Both the position numbers and the translations under genes were made by a program. A stretch of DNA of 60,149 nt. Origin: Candidatus Acutalibacter stercorigallinarum (GTDB taxonomy: Bacteria; Bacillota; Clostridia; Oscillospirales; Acutalibacteraceae). The notes beneath the pieces are model-generated. The model was given only the letters and a program-made list of their open reading frames with translations, was not told where the DNA came from and ran no database searches. The stretch covers positions 1 through 60,149 of the forward strand of contig DXIW01000052.1 of NCBI GenBank assembly GCA_019112625.1, in the 5' to 3' direction. Shown in pieces: positions 42,084 to 50,592 of this stretch (position 1 is the first letter of the stretch; each line of letters begins with the position of its first letter).

Positions 42084-43199
42084 TCATCCCTCCTGTTCCG
42101 CTTTCAGTTCCTGTTCCAGCTTTTTGGCCCGGGCGGTGAGGTACCTGGCGTTGGCGTGGTCCACCTCGTCCTGCATGGTGATCTCCTCCCACTCCACCCG
42201 GCAGCCGGGTTCGTAGCCCTCCAGGGCCAGCCAGGTGTCGCAGATCTTCCCCACCACCGGGGTGAGCACCCGTCGGTAGGCGTCCAGCTCACTGGTGAGC
42301 ATGTCCGCCTGCTGACTGCTCATCCGCTCGGTGGAGGACCAGGACAGCCCCAGCAAAAACGGGGGCACGCCCAGCTTCGCCACGATCTGCTCCAGCATCT
42401 GCCGCACCGGCACCTGGCTGTCCAGAATCTGGTTGTCCGCCCCGATGGCCCGGATGGACACGTCCCCCACCGCCACGAAGTCACAGGGCTCGCGGCTGGT
42501 CATGGCCCGCTTCCACTCCCGCGCCACCTGGCGGGCCCGGTCCCCGGCCAGCATGCCGCCCAGGCCGTCGGGCTTGCAGGTCACGGCGAATTTCACGTTC
42601 CCCAGCCGCTCCCAGTTCACCCCCAGGGTATGGTAGACCTGCAGCAGCACCTGGCTCACAAAGGGCAGCCCCCGCAGCACCGACACCCCCCAGGGGCGGC
42701 CCGCCTCCGGGTTCAGCGCCGACACCAGCAGCAGCTGGGGGTAGGGGCACTCCCGTCTGCCTTGGGCGTCCCGGGCATATACCTTTACCCCCAGGGGGCC
42801 GTCCTCCTCCAGGTCCAGCTGGTCCAGCCCGGCGTTGTACAGCGCGCCGATGTGCTCCCCCTGGAGCACCATCTCCCCCACGGCGTTGCCGTAGGTCAGC
42901 AGATCCTCGAAATAGACCCCCACAAACTCGCCGATGCCCGCCCCGGCGGCGTTCACCTGCACCTTGGCCAAAAAGTCCTCCAGTCCCGTCTGGGCGGCGG
43001 GGTCCCGGCAGGTCACCGTAAAGTCCCCCAGCAGCCGGCGCAGCTTGTACAGCGCCGCGTCGATGATGGGCACGCTCTCCCGCAGGGCCTTGTACAGCTG
43101 GCGCTCCCCGGCCCCCAGGGGCAGCCCGGGGAAGGCCGGCCCCGCGTAGGTCTGTACGCTGGCGGCGGTCAGACGCTCCCGCTTTTTCCGGCCCAGCAT
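42084..43199 (-). CDS. Phage portal protein
   Basis: A 371-residue portal protein, the ring at the capsid vertex through which DNA normally enters. GVPPFLLGLSWSSTERMSSQ and DAYRRVLTPVVGKICDTWL are in the PF04860 style. First gene of the block. A terminase, which docks on this ring, is not present on either side. Confidence 0.85.
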   Translation of the reverse strand: MLGRKKRERLTAASVQTYAGPAFPGLPLGAGERQLYKALRESVPIIDAALYKLRRLLGDFTVTCRDPAAQTGLEDFLAKVQVNAAGAGIGEFVGVYFEDLLTYGNAVGEMVLQGEHIGALYNAGLDQLDLEEDGPLGVKVYARDAQGRRECPYPQLLLVSALNPEAGRPWGVSVLRGLPFVSQVLLQVYHTLGVNWERLGNVKFAVTCKPDGLGGMLAGDRARQVAREWKRAMTSREPCDFVAVGDVSIRAIGADNQILDSQVPVRQMLEQIVAKLGVPPFLLGLSWSSTERMSSQQADMLTSELDAYRRVLTPVVGKICDTWLALEGYEPGCRVEWEEITMQDEVDHANARYLTARAKKLEQELKAEQEG

Positions 43200-43269
43200 A
43201 GGCGTCTCACTCCTCTCTGCATTTGCTCCATCCCTTTCTCCTTTCTGGGCACTGCCCGTTTTACCACCC

Positions 43270-43308
43270 CCGGAAAAACAAAAGAAGTTGCCTAAAAACA
43301 GGCAACTT
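43270..43308 (-). terminator. Terminator-like hairpin in the leader of the phage-derived block
   Basis: Minus strand: perfect 9-bp stem AAGTTGCCT/AGGCAACTT (43285-43293 with 43300-43308) followed by a long T-rich run (TTCTTTTGTTTTT). It lies 71 bp upstream of the portal start. No minus-strand gene lies just upstream to terminate, so it may act as an attenuator. Confidence 0.75.
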
Positions 43309-43371
43309 TCGAAAGAAGATTACGAAAAACCATCGCTTTTTTAATTTTGTCTTACTTTGTTCCCCATCGTA

Positions 43372-43400
43372 TTGATTTCCGCCCCGACCTAGTGTAAGAT
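43372..43400 (+). promoter_or_regulatory. Promoter of the TM2 gene pair
   Basis: TTGATT (43372-43377), 17 bp, TAAGAT (43395-43400). Confidence 0.7.
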
Positions 43401-43445
43401 AAAATCAAGCAAAGGCCCATTCCCGAAGAAAGGACGGTATTCCCT

Positions 43446-43778
43446 ATGGCAGACTACCATAACTATAGCCCCGATACCAACCAGCAGCCCATGTACAACC
43501 CGCCCCAGTACCAGCCCCAGCCTGGCATGGCGCCTCCGCCCGGCTACCCCCAGAAGAGCCGTGTCGCCGCCGGCATCCTGGCCATCCTGCTGGGCCATTT
43601 CGGCATCCACAGCTTCTACCTGGGCAATACCTCCCGGGGATTGATGCAGCTGCTCATCTCCCTGCTCACCTGCGGCGTCGGCTGGATCATCATGTCCATC
43701 TGGGGCATCCTGGACGGCATCAAGCTCTTGGACGGCCGCATCAATATCGACGCAAACGGCGTATTCCTCAAGGATTGA
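43446..43778 (+). CDS. TM2 domain protein (short)
   Basis: A 110-residue membrane protein: Pro/Gln/Tyr-rich N-terminal tail (1-36), then the TM2 domain of two helices separated by a short turn (SRVAAGILAILLGHFGIHSFYLG, then LISLLTCGVGWIIMSIWGILDGI). TM2 proteins are widespread and of unknown function. A TM2 paralogue follows 24 bp later. Confidence 0.9.
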   Translation: MADYHNYSPDTNQQPMYNPPQYQPQPGMAPPPGYPQKSRVAAGILAILLGHFGIHSFYLGNTSRGLMQLLISLLTCGVGWIIMSIWGILDGIKLLDGRINIDANGVFLKD

Positions 43779-43802
43779 CCCACAGGAAAGGAGGAGACTA
43801 CC

Positions 43803-44429
43803 ATGAACGATCTGGAAAATAAGGACCTGAACGGCCAGCAGCCCGAGGCCCAGCCCGAGACCGCCCAAAGGGAGCCCGCCGCCCCCAAGGAGGCCAAAAC
43901 AGTGCCCCAGCTCACCCTGGAGCCCGACCCGGTCCCCCCCGAGGAGCCTGTTTCCCAGCCCCACATCACCGGCTCCGCCGCGGAGCCCTTCCAGATGCCC
44001 GACCCGCCCCACGCCCCGGAACCGCCCCGGGAGGAGCCCGCCTACCAGCAGGGCTACACCCAGCCCGATTACAGTGCCCAGTACCAGCCCCCGGAGTATA
44101 AGCCCCCCGAGTACGGCGGCCAGGCGCCCCAGCAGCCCTACTACCAGGCCCCCTACGCCACCCAGCCCCCCGCGGGCTACCAGCAGAAAAGCCGCCTGGC
44201 CGCCGGGCTTCTGGCCATTACCCTGGGCATTTGGGGGGTGCACAATTTCTACCTGGGGTACATCGGCCGCGGCGCCGCCCAAATCATCCTCACCCTGGTG
44301 GTGGGGGCCCTCACCTGCGGCGCCAGCACCGTGGCGGTGCTCATCTGGTCCTTCGTAGAGGGCGTGCTCCTGCTCTCCGGCAGCAGCTCCTACCTCTGCG
44401 ACGCCAACGGCGTCGTCCTGCGGGACTGA
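43803..44429 (+). CDS. TM2 domain protein with long disordered N-terminus
   Basis: A 208-residue paralogue of the preceding gene. The N-terminal ~128 residues are acidic and Pro/Gln/Tyr-rich with PPEYK-like repeats and are probably disordered. The TM2 domain is at ~129-190 (SRLAAGLLAITLGIWGVHNFYLG...). Tandem duplication followed by extension of the tail is the simple explanation. Confidence 0.88.
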   Translation: MNDLENKDLNGQQPEAQPETAQREPAAPKEAKTVPQLTLEPDPVPPEEPVSQPHITGSAAEPFQMPDPPHAPEPPREEPAYQQGYTQPDYSAQYQPPEYKPPEYGGQAPQQPYYQAPYATQPPAGYQQKSRLAAGLLAITLGIWGVHNFYLGYIGRGAAQIILTLVVGALTCGASTVAVLIWSFVEGVLLLSGSSSYLCDANGVVLRD

Positions 44430-44442
44430 CCGAAAAACGCGA

Positions 44443-44480
44443 AAAACCGGTACGGCTCATGCCGCACCGGTTTTCTTTTT
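44443..44480. terminator. Bidirectional terminator between TM2 pair and ybaK
   Basis: Stem AAAACCGGTACGGC (44443-44456) with GCCGCACCGGTTTT (44461-44474), one mismatch, T-rich on both exits. Confidence 0.85.
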
Positions 44481-44485
44481 CTCTC

Positions 44486-44971
44486 TCAGCCCTGGGGCTC
44501 CTCCTGCCAGCCTTTGCACAGGTCCACCCAGCCGGAGCTCCCCGCGTGCTCCTCCAGCTCCGCCAGGGTGAGCTCCACCGCGCTGTTGCCGCTGCCCGCG
44601 GCGGGGTACACCTTGGCAAACCGCTGGAGGGACACATCCAGATACGCCCGCACCCCGGGCTTCTGGGCAAAGGGGCACACCCCGCCGGGGGCGTGGCCCA
44701 CCGCCTCCTCCACTTCCTCCCAGGGGATCATCCTGGCCTTCTGGTGGAAGAAGTCCTTGTACTTCCGGTTGTCGATCTTCGCGTCCCCGGCGGTGATGAT
44801 GAGCACCGGCCCGTCCTCCAGATAGAAGGACATGGTCTTGGCGATCTCCCTGGGCTGGCAGCCCAAGGCCTGAGCCGCCAGCTCCACCGTGGCGCTGGAC
44901 TGGTCCAGCACCTTCACCCGGTCCCCCAGGCCCGCCTGTTCAAAATATGCCTGTACCTGTTCCAAAGGCAT
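44486..44971 (-). CDS. YbaK/EbsC-type aminoacyl-tRNA deacylase
   Basis: A 161-residue YbaK-domain protein that hydrolyses misacylated tRNA (Cys-tRNAPro in the best-studied case). The conserved lysine is in DAKIDNRKYK and the glycine loop in HAPGGVCPFAQ, with the VYPAAGSGNSAVELT signature near the end. It stands 21 bp downstream of nagB. Confidence 0.9.
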   Translation of the reverse strand: MPLEQVQAYFEQAGLGDRVKVLDQSSATVELAAQALGCQPREIAKTMSFYLEDGPVLIITAGDAKIDNRKYKDFFHQKARMIPWEEVEEAVGHAPGGVCPFAQKPGVRAYLDVSLQRFAKVYPAAGSGNSAVELTLAELEEHAGSSGWVDLCKGWQEEPQG

Positions 44972-44992
44972 GGCTCTCGCCCCGTTTCCTTT

Positions 44993-45700
44993 TTATTTGC
45001 AGAGGATCACCGTGGCGTCCGGGTGCAGCTGCAGCACCGAGGCGGGCACCTGGGGGGTGACCTCTCCGTAGCAGGCCCGCTCCACAATCTCCCGCTTGTC
45101 GCTGCCGGCGATGAGCAGGATCTTCTTGGCCTTCATAATGGTGCCGATGCCCATGGTGATGGCCGTGGTGGGCACGTCCTCAATCTTGTCGAACAGCCGG
45201 GAGTTGGCCTGGATAGTGCTCTCGGTGAGGGCCACCGTATGTACGTCCCGGGGGAAGGCGTCCGTGGGCTCGTTAAAGCCGATGTGGCCGTTGTGGCCGA
45301 TGCCCAGCAGCTGCAGGTCCGCGCCGCCCAGCTCCCGCACCAGGGCCTCGTAACGGGCGGCCTCCGCCTCCATGTCCGGGGCGATGCCGTTGGGCAGGTA
45401 GGTGTTCTCCTTTTTGATGTTCACCTTGTCGAACAGGTTGGTGTCCATAAAGTACCGGTAGCTCTGGGGGTCGTCGGGCTTTAGGCCGCAGTACTCGTCC
45501 AGGTTCACCGTGCGCACCTGGGAGAAGTCCAGCAGCCCGGCGGCGCACTGCTCCGCCAGCAGCTCATAGGTGCGGATGGGGGAGCTCCCCGTGGCCAGGC
45601 CCAGCACGCAGTCGGGCTTCAGGAGCACCTGGGCCCCCAGCATCCCGGCGGCCAGCTGGCTCATTTTCTCGTAATTCTCTACCTCGATGATCCTCATCAT
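44993..45700 (-). CDS. nagB: Glucosamine-6-phosphate deaminase
   Basis: Converts glucosamine-6-phosphate to fructose-6-phosphate and ammonia, feeding amino sugars to glycolysis. The 235-residue protein belongs to the short monomeric type seen in Firmicutes. Motifs GLATGSSP, VNLDEYCGL and GIGHNGHIGFNEP are intact, including the catalytic Asp and His. The C-terminal allosteric tail of E. coli NagB is absent. Two ATG codons in tandem begin the gene. Confidence 0.95.
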   Translation of the reverse strand: MMRIIEVENYEKMSQLAAGMLGAQVLLKPDCVLGLATGSSPIRTYELLAEQCAAGLLDFSQVRTVNLDEYCGLKPDDPQSYRYFMDTNLFDKVNIKKENTYLPNGIAPDMEAEAARYEALVRELGGADLQLLGIGHNGHIGFNEPTDAFPRDVHTVALTESTIQANSRLFDKIEDVPTTAITMGIGTIMKAKKILLIAGSDKREIVERACYGEVTPQVPASVLQLHPDATVILCK

Positions 45701-45755
45701 CCATTACATCCCTTTCTTGTTCCGTATTGTTATCTGCTGCCGGAAAGCTCCGGCC

Positions 45756-46679
45756 TTACGCCTCTGTCTTGTTCCGCCCGGCGGGGAGCTGTGCCAGCAC
45801 CACCGCGGCGAACACCAGCACGCAGCCCACAATCTCCTTGGGGGACAGGGGCTCCTGCAGAATGAGCCACCCCGCCGCCGCCGCGAACACCGACTCCAGG
45901 CTCAAGATCAACGAGGCCACCGTGGGGCTCACGCTGCGCTGGCCCAAGATCTGGCAGGTGTACCCCACCCCGCTGGAGAGCACCCCGGTGTACAGCAAGG
46001 GCCCCCAGGCCGCCAGGATGCCCTGGAAGTCCGGCTCCTCCAGACACAGCGCCAGCACGGTAGAGAGCAGCCCCGCCACAAAAAACTGCACGCAGGAGAG
46101 CTCCACCCCGTTGACCTGGGGCGCCACCCGGTCCACCACGATGATGTGCAGGGAGAAGAAGGCGGCGCTCAGCAGCACCAGCAGGTCCCCGGGACCGATG
46201 GCCGGCCCCCCGGCGGTGTCGCTGGTCACGCTGAGGAGGTACGCCCCCACCAGGGCGATGCCCACGCCGATCCACACCTTTAGCCCCGGCCTGCGGCCCA
46301 AAAAGATGCCCAGCACCGGCACGATGACGATATACAGCGCCGTTAAAAACCCGGCCTTCCCGGCGGTGGTAAATTGGATGCCCGCCTGCTGCAGCAGGCT
46401 CCCGGCCCCCAGCAGCAGGCCGCACAGGGCCCCGCCGCCCAACAGGAGCTTCCTGCCCCGGGCAGGGTCCGCCTCTTGGGGCTTCCCGGCCTGGAGCCGC
46501 CGGTTCCAAAAAATCAGCGGCAGCAGCACCAGCCCGCCGATGTAGCTGCGCACCGCGTTGAAGGTGCAGGGGCCGATATAGTCCATGCCCACGCTCTGGG
46601 CCACGAAAGCTGTGCCCCAGATCAGCGCCGCCAGCATCAGGAAGAAGGCCCCCCGCCACTGTGACGCTCTAGTTCCCAT
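45756..46679 (-). CDS. EamA/DMT-family transporter
   Basis: A 307-residue membrane protein with ten hydrophobic spans arranged as two EamA repeats (AALIWGTAFVAQS in the first; SRSVSPTVASLILSLESVFAA-type motif in the second). Probable metabolite or drug exporter; substrate unknown. It overlaps the MATE gene by 11 bp. Confidence 0.9.
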   Translation of the reverse strand: MGTRASQWRGAFFLMLAALIWGTAFVAQSVGMDYIGPCTFNAVRSYIGGLVLLPLIFWNRRLQAGKPQEADPARGRKLLLGGGALCGLLLGAGSLLQQAGIQFTTAGKAGFLTALYIVIVPVLGIFLGRRPGLKVWIGVGIALVGAYLLSVTSDTAGGPAIGPGDLLVLLSAAFFSLHIIVVDRVAPQVNGVELSCVQFFVAGLLSTVLALCLEEPDFQGILAAWGPLLYTGVLSSGVGYTCQILGQRSVSPTVASLILSLESVFAAAAGWLILQEPLSPKEIVGCVLVFAAVVLAQLPAGRNKTEA

Positions 46680-48051
46680 TTGCGGCAGCCTCCTTGTTTT
46701 CCCGGGTCAGGTTCTTCATCCAGTTGTACCGGTTGATCTTCACCACCGCCACAAAGCACTTCAGGATCTGGTCGCACTTCAGGCAGGCGAACACCACCCA
46801 GGGCGGCGCCTGCAGCCACATGGCGATGAGCGCCGAGGGGATGACCACCAAAAACACGAAGATGGTATCGTTCTTGAACACGAAGGAGATGTCCCCGCCG
46901 GACTTCACCAGCCCGAACAGGCAGGCCGCCTGGTAGCAAGTGCCGATGATGGTCACGGAGATGACGTTGATAAACTGCCGGGAGTAGGCCTGGGCCTCCA
47001 GGCTGGCGTCGCCATACAGGCCGATGAACCCGTCCCGGAACAGGAACACCACCGCCCCGGAGATGAGCCCCACAAAGAGGAAGATCATCTGCACGGTCTT
47101 GGAGTACTCCTTCATCTTCTCATACAGCCCGGCCCCCACCGTCTTGCCGGTGATGATGCCCACCGCGGAGGACAGGCCGTTCATCCACACATAGATCAGG
47201 TTGTGGAGCATACCGGTGATGCTGGCCGCGGCGATGACCCCGGCGCTGTAGCAGCCCAGAATCTTGGTGTTGGCCAGGGAATTCACCGCCCACACCACCT
47301 GCCCGCCGATGATAGGCAGGCCGTAGCGGATAAAATCCTTCAGCAGCTGGCGGTCGGTGCGCAGCAGGTCCCGCACCCCGAATTCCAGCTTCTTGTCGAT
47401 GACGAACACATACACCACGCTCACCGTGGTCTCCATGATCCGGGCGATGAGGGTGGCCAGGGCCGCACCCCGCACCCCCATGGCCGGGAAGCCCAGGTTG
47501 CCGAAGATGAACACCCAGTTGAGCCCTACGTTCACCACAAAGGCCATGATGGAGATATACAGCCCGATGCGGGCGGTCTCCACGCTGCGCATGGAGGCGA
47601 TCATCACCTGGGTGATGCAGAAGAAAATGTAGGTAAAGCCCACAATCTGCAGGTAGGCGGCCCCTTCCTGGATGACCCCTGCCTCCCCGGTGAACAGGCC
47701 GATGATCTGGGCCGGGAACAGCACCGCCCCCAACGTGATGAGCAGCCCCACCACAAAGGCGAACTTCACCCCCACGGACACCACCTTGCGGATGCTCCCC
47801 GTGTCCTTCTTGCCCCAGTACTGGGCGGCCAGGATGAGGATGGCGCCCTCGATGCCCGCCACGAACATCTGCAGCACCTGCTGGAGCTGCCCGCCCACAT
47901 ACACTCCGGACATGGCGTTGTCCCCCAGGGAGCCGATCATCACGTTGTCCGCGAAGTTTACCCCGTAGGTGATCAGGTTCTGCAGGGAGATGGGGATGGC
48001 CAGCAGGAAAAGGTTCTTGTAAAACGACCGGTCCTTGGTAAACACTGCCAA
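46669..48051 (-). CDS. MATE-family efflux transporter, full length
   Basis: A 460-residue MATE transporter with twelve spans in two halves (FADNVMIGSLGDNAMSGV in the first, QVVWAVNSLANTKILGCYSA in the second). The start is read as TTG at 48051, with AGGAG 10 nt upstream; a GTG two codons later is possible. Its leader carries a promoter and a terminator-like hairpin, suggesting attenuation. A second, shortened MATE gene is found at 56021. Confidence 0.9.
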   Translation of the reverse strand: MAVFTKDRSFYKNLFLLAIPISLQNLITYGVNFADNVMIGSLGDNAMSGVYVGGQLQQVLQMFVAGIEGAILILAAQYWGKKDTGSIRKVVSVGVKFAFVVGLLITLGAVLFPAQIIGLFTGEAGVIQEGAAYLQIVGFTYIFFCITQVMIASMRSVETARIGLYISIMAFVVNVGLNWVFIFGNLGFPAMGVRGAALATLIARIMETTVSVVYVFVIDKKLEFGVRDLLRTDRQLLKDFIRYGLPIIGGQVVWAVNSLANTKILGCYSAGVIAAASITGMLHNLIYVWMNGLSSAVGIITGKTVGAGLYEKMKEYSKTVQMIFLFVGLISGAVVFLFRDGFIGLYGDASLEAQAYSRQFINVISVTIIGTCYQAACLFGLVKSGGDISFVFKNDTIFVFLVVIPSALIAMWLQAPPWVVFACLKCDQILKCFVAVVKINRYNWMKNLTRENKEAAANGN

Positions 48052-48080
48052 AGCAGCAACACTCCTCTTTTACCCATTCC

Positions 48081-48116
48081 AAAGAAAGCGCTGCTTCACA
48101 GCGCTCCCTTTTCTTT
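48081..48116 (-). terminator. Terminator-like hairpin in the MATE leader
   Basis: Stem AGCGCTG/CAGCGCT (48087-48093 with 48099-48105), outer pairing AAAGAA/TTCTTT, then TTTCTTT on the minus strand. It sits between promoter and gene. Confidence 0.6.
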
Positions 48117-48125
48117 CACACAAGT

Positions 48126-48154
48126 ATCATACTATACCACCCCGGTAAAGTAAA
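48126..48154 (-). promoter_or_regulatory. Promoter of the MATE-EamA operon
   Basis: Minus strand TTTACT (48149-48154), 17 bp, TATGAT (48126-48131). Confidence 0.65.
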
Positions 48155-48183
48155 GGCGGGTTTTCTTTTTTGGAAAAACTTTT

Positions 48184-48975
48184 TCACCCGGGCAGCAGGC
48201 CAAAGTGGACCAAAGCCTTCTCCACCCCGTCCTGGCCGATGGGCGCGGTGACGTAGTCCGCCGCCGCTTTCGCCGCCGGGGTGCCGTTGCCCAGGGCCAC
48301 GCCGGCGCCCGCCCAGCGGAGCATCCGGCAGTCGTTGTCCCCGTCGCCGAACACCATGACCTCCTCCCGTTTCCAGCCAAAGCGCTCCGCCACTGCGGCG
48401 ATACCCACTTCCTTGCCGCCCCCCTGGGGGATCACATCCAAAATGTCCCCTCCCGCAGAGGTGATCTCGATGTGCTCCAGGGGCGCCAAAAGCCGCCTGG
48501 CCTCCTGGACCGGAGCGTACATGCAGAACTGCAGCACCGGGTGGTCCTTCAGCCGGGCGATGTCGTAGAGGGCCGGGGCCGGCAGCCCCGCCCAGGCAAA
48601 GTGCTGCCGGATACACGCATCCGGCCCCAGGGCGAAGGTCTCCTCCTCCTCGATGAGGATGCAGGCAAAGGGCTCCTTTTGGTACAGCTCCACCAGCCGG
48701 CGGATGTCCTCCTCCCGGTGGGCCATGCGGTGGAGCACCTGCCCCGCCCGGTCTGTGGCCAGCTGGCCGTTTACGGTGACATACCCGTCGAAGGGGTACA
48801 GCTCCGCCAGAAACGTCACCCAGCCGGGGATGCGCCCGCTGGCTATGTACAGGCCTACCCCGCTCTCCCCCAGGGCCTTCAGGGCCCGCCGGGTCGAGGC
48901 CGGCATCTGGCTGCCCCCTTCCGGGCTGTGGTCCAGCAGGGTGCCGTCAATGTCGAAAAATACGGCCTTTATCAT
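48184..48975 (-). CDS. Cof-type HAD-family phosphatase
   Basis: A 263-residue HAD hydrolase. Motif I is DIDGTLLD (8-15), motif IV GDGDNDCRML near 214-223, with a C2-type cap between. Such proteins dephosphorylate sugar phosphates, flavin precursors or similar; substrate unknown. It begins directly after the murC stop. Confidence 0.92.
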   Translation of the reverse strand: MIKAVFFDIDGTLLDHSPEGGSQMPASTRRALKALGESGVGLYIASGRIPGWVTFLAELYPFDGYVTVNGQLATDRAGQVLHRMAHREEDIRRLVELYQKEPFACILIEEEETFALGPDACIRQHFAWAGLPAPALYDIARLKDHPVLQFCMYAPVQEARRLLAPLEHIEITSAGGDILDVIPQGGGKEVGIAAVAERFGWKREEVMVFGDGDNDCRMLRWAGAGVALGNGTPAAKAAADYVTAPIGQDGVEKALVHFGLLPG

Positions 48976-50361
48976 TTACTGCTCCCGCTCCTTGTACTTC
49001 TCCACAATGAGGTTGGCGCACTTGTAGATGTCCCCGCCCCCCAGGGTCAGAATCAGATCCCCGGGCTGGGCGTGCTCCATCACATAGTCCGCGATCTTCT
49101 CAAAGCTGTCGAACCACACGCTGCCGGGCACCTTGGCCGCCAGGTCGCTGGTGTGGATGCCCCACTTGTTCTCCTCCCGCACCGCTAAAATCTCCGTCAT
49201 CACCAGGTGGTGGGGGATGGACAGGGCCTTGGCGAAGTCCTCCAGCAGGTTGTAGGTCCGGGAATAGGTGTGGGGCTGGAACACCGCCCACACCTCATGG
49301 TACCCCATCCGCACCGCGGAGGTGAGCACGGCGGTGAGCTCTGTGGGGTGGTGGGCGAAGTCGTCCGCCACGGTGACCCCCTCAAACTTGCCCAGCACCT
49401 CAAAGCGCCGGTGCACCCCGGAGAATTTCCCCAGCGCGGCGCAGATGGCCTCCGGCGAGACCCCCAGGGCGTGGGCGGCGGCGGCCGCGGCCACGGCGTT
49501 CATCATGTTGTGCTCCCCGGGGACGATCAGGTTCACCCGGCCCAGCTTCTCCCCCCGGCAGGTCAGGGTGAAGTCCTCGCAGGCGGTGTCCTCCTCGTTC
49601 ATCTCCGTGGGGTAGTAGTCGTTGGTGTCCTTTAGGCCGAAGGTGACCACCCGGGCGTTGGTGATGCCCCGCACCGCCTCCATAGCCCGCTCATTGTCCC
49701 CGTTGACCACGATGAGCTGGGAAGTCTGGGCGGCGAACTGGTGGAAGGACTTGACGATGTTGTCCACGGTCTTGAAGTAGTCCAGGTGGTCCGCGTCGAT
49801 GTTCAGAATCACCGCCACCGCCGGGTGGATGTGGAGGAAGGAATCCACGTACTCGCAGGCCTCGCACACCATGGTCTCCCCGTGGCCGATGCGGGAGTTG
49901 GCCCCCAGAAGGGGCAGCTTCCCGCCGATGATGGCGCTGGGGTCCATGCCCCCCTCCATCAGGATCTCCGTGAGCATGGCGGTGGTGGTGGTTTTCCCGT
50001 GGGTGCCGGACACCGCTACGCACCGCTTGAACATATCGGTGAGCAGGCCCAGCATCTCCGCCCGCTCCAGGGTGGGGATGCCCTTCTCCCGGGCCGCCAC
50101 CAGCTCGGGGTTGTCTTTTTTGCAGGCGGCGGTGTAAACCACGCACTCCGCGTCCCCGATGTTCTCCGCCTTGTGGCCCATGGCCACCGGGATGCCGTAC
50201 CCCCGGATGCGCTGCAGGGTGTCGGACTCATTGATGTCCGACCCGGTGAGGGCATACCCCTTGTGGTGGAGGATCTCCGCCATGGGGCACATCCCCGAGC
50301 CGCCGATCCCCACAAAATGCAATTTTTTTATCTGTCCCAACAGGCCGCTGTACTCGTTCAT
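48976..50361 (-). CDS. murC: UDP-N-acetylmuramate--L-alanine ligase MurC
   Basis: Adds L-Ala to UDP-MurNAc in cytoplasmic peptidoglycan synthesis. The 461-residue protein has GIGGSGM at the N-terminus (UDP-binding), the ATP loop SGTHGKTTTT, and HIHPAVAVILNIDADHLDYF in the centre. VFQPHTYSRTYNL marks the C-terminal domain. It stands apart from other mur genes, as is common in Clostridia, and shares a transcript with the HAD gene. Confidence 0.96.
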   Translation of the reverse strand: MNEYSGLLGQIKKLHFVGIGGSGMCPMAEILHHKGYALTGSDINESDTLQRIRGYGIPVAMGHKAENIGDAECVVYTAACKKDNPELVAAREKGIPTLERAEMLGLLTDMFKRCVAVSGTHGKTTTTAMLTEILMEGGMDPSAIIGGKLPLLGANSRIGHGETMVCEACEYVDSFLHIHPAVAVILNIDADHLDYFKTVDNIVKSFHQFAAQTSQLIVVNGDNERAMEAVRGITNARVVTFGLKDTNDYYPTEMNEEDTACEDFTLTCRGEKLGRVNLIVPGEHNMMNAVAAAAAAHALGVSPEAICAALGKFSGVHRRFEVLGKFEGVTVADDFAHHPTELTAVLTSAVRMGYHEVWAVFQPHTYSRTYNLLEDFAKALSIPHHLVMTEILAVREENKWGIHTSDLAAKVPGSVWFDSFEKIADYVMEHAQPGDLILTLGGGDIYKCANLIVEKYKEREQ

Positions 50362-50519
50362 AAAACCGAGACCTCCTCGATTTGTTTTCTCTCGCCAGAG
50401 CGATTCCGCTTCCGGTCACATCGCATACTTAAGTTTATTATACAGCGGAAGCCCGCCAAAATAAATAGTTATTTCAAAAAAAGCGAGATCATCCCCGATT
50501 TGCGAAAAAACAGCCCTTC

Positions 50520-50546
50520 ACCAACCCCCTTTTGCCGCATACTATA
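50520..50546 (+). promoter_or_regulatory. Candidate sigma-K promoter of dpaAB
   Basis: AC (50520-50521), 16 bp, CATA-CTA-TA (50538-50546). This matches the Bacillus sigma-K consensus (AC, 16-17 bp, CATAnnnTA). spoVF, the orthologous operon, belongs to the sigma-K regulon in B. subtilis. Confidence 0.68.
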
Positions 50547-50592
50547 AAGGTAGCCCCCCCTGGGGGCGCTCTACGGGAAAGGGGAGGATACC

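Larger units (their letters stand above)
34647..43199 (-). mobile_element. Compact phage-derived head-plus-baseplate gene block
   Basis: Fourteen consecutive minus-strand genes, many overlapping by 4-25 bp, encode capsid and baseplate functions in phage order: portal, protease, decoration, capsid, two connectors, one unassigned gene, tiny ORF, then XkdP-, XkdQ-, V-, XkdS-, XkdT- and XkdU-like genes. Terminase, sheath, separate tube gene, assembly chaperone, tape measure, fibres, holin, endolysin, integrase and repressor are all absent. All frames are open with strong ribosome sites and host-like GC, so the block looks old and maintained rather than decaying. It is flanked by hflX and TM2 genes and no attachment-site repeats were noticed. 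Confidence 0.88.

Noticed and set aside
34647-43199. Complete, inducible prophage
   Set aside because: No integrase, repressor, replication, terminase, lysis or fibre genes and no flanking direct repeats were found.
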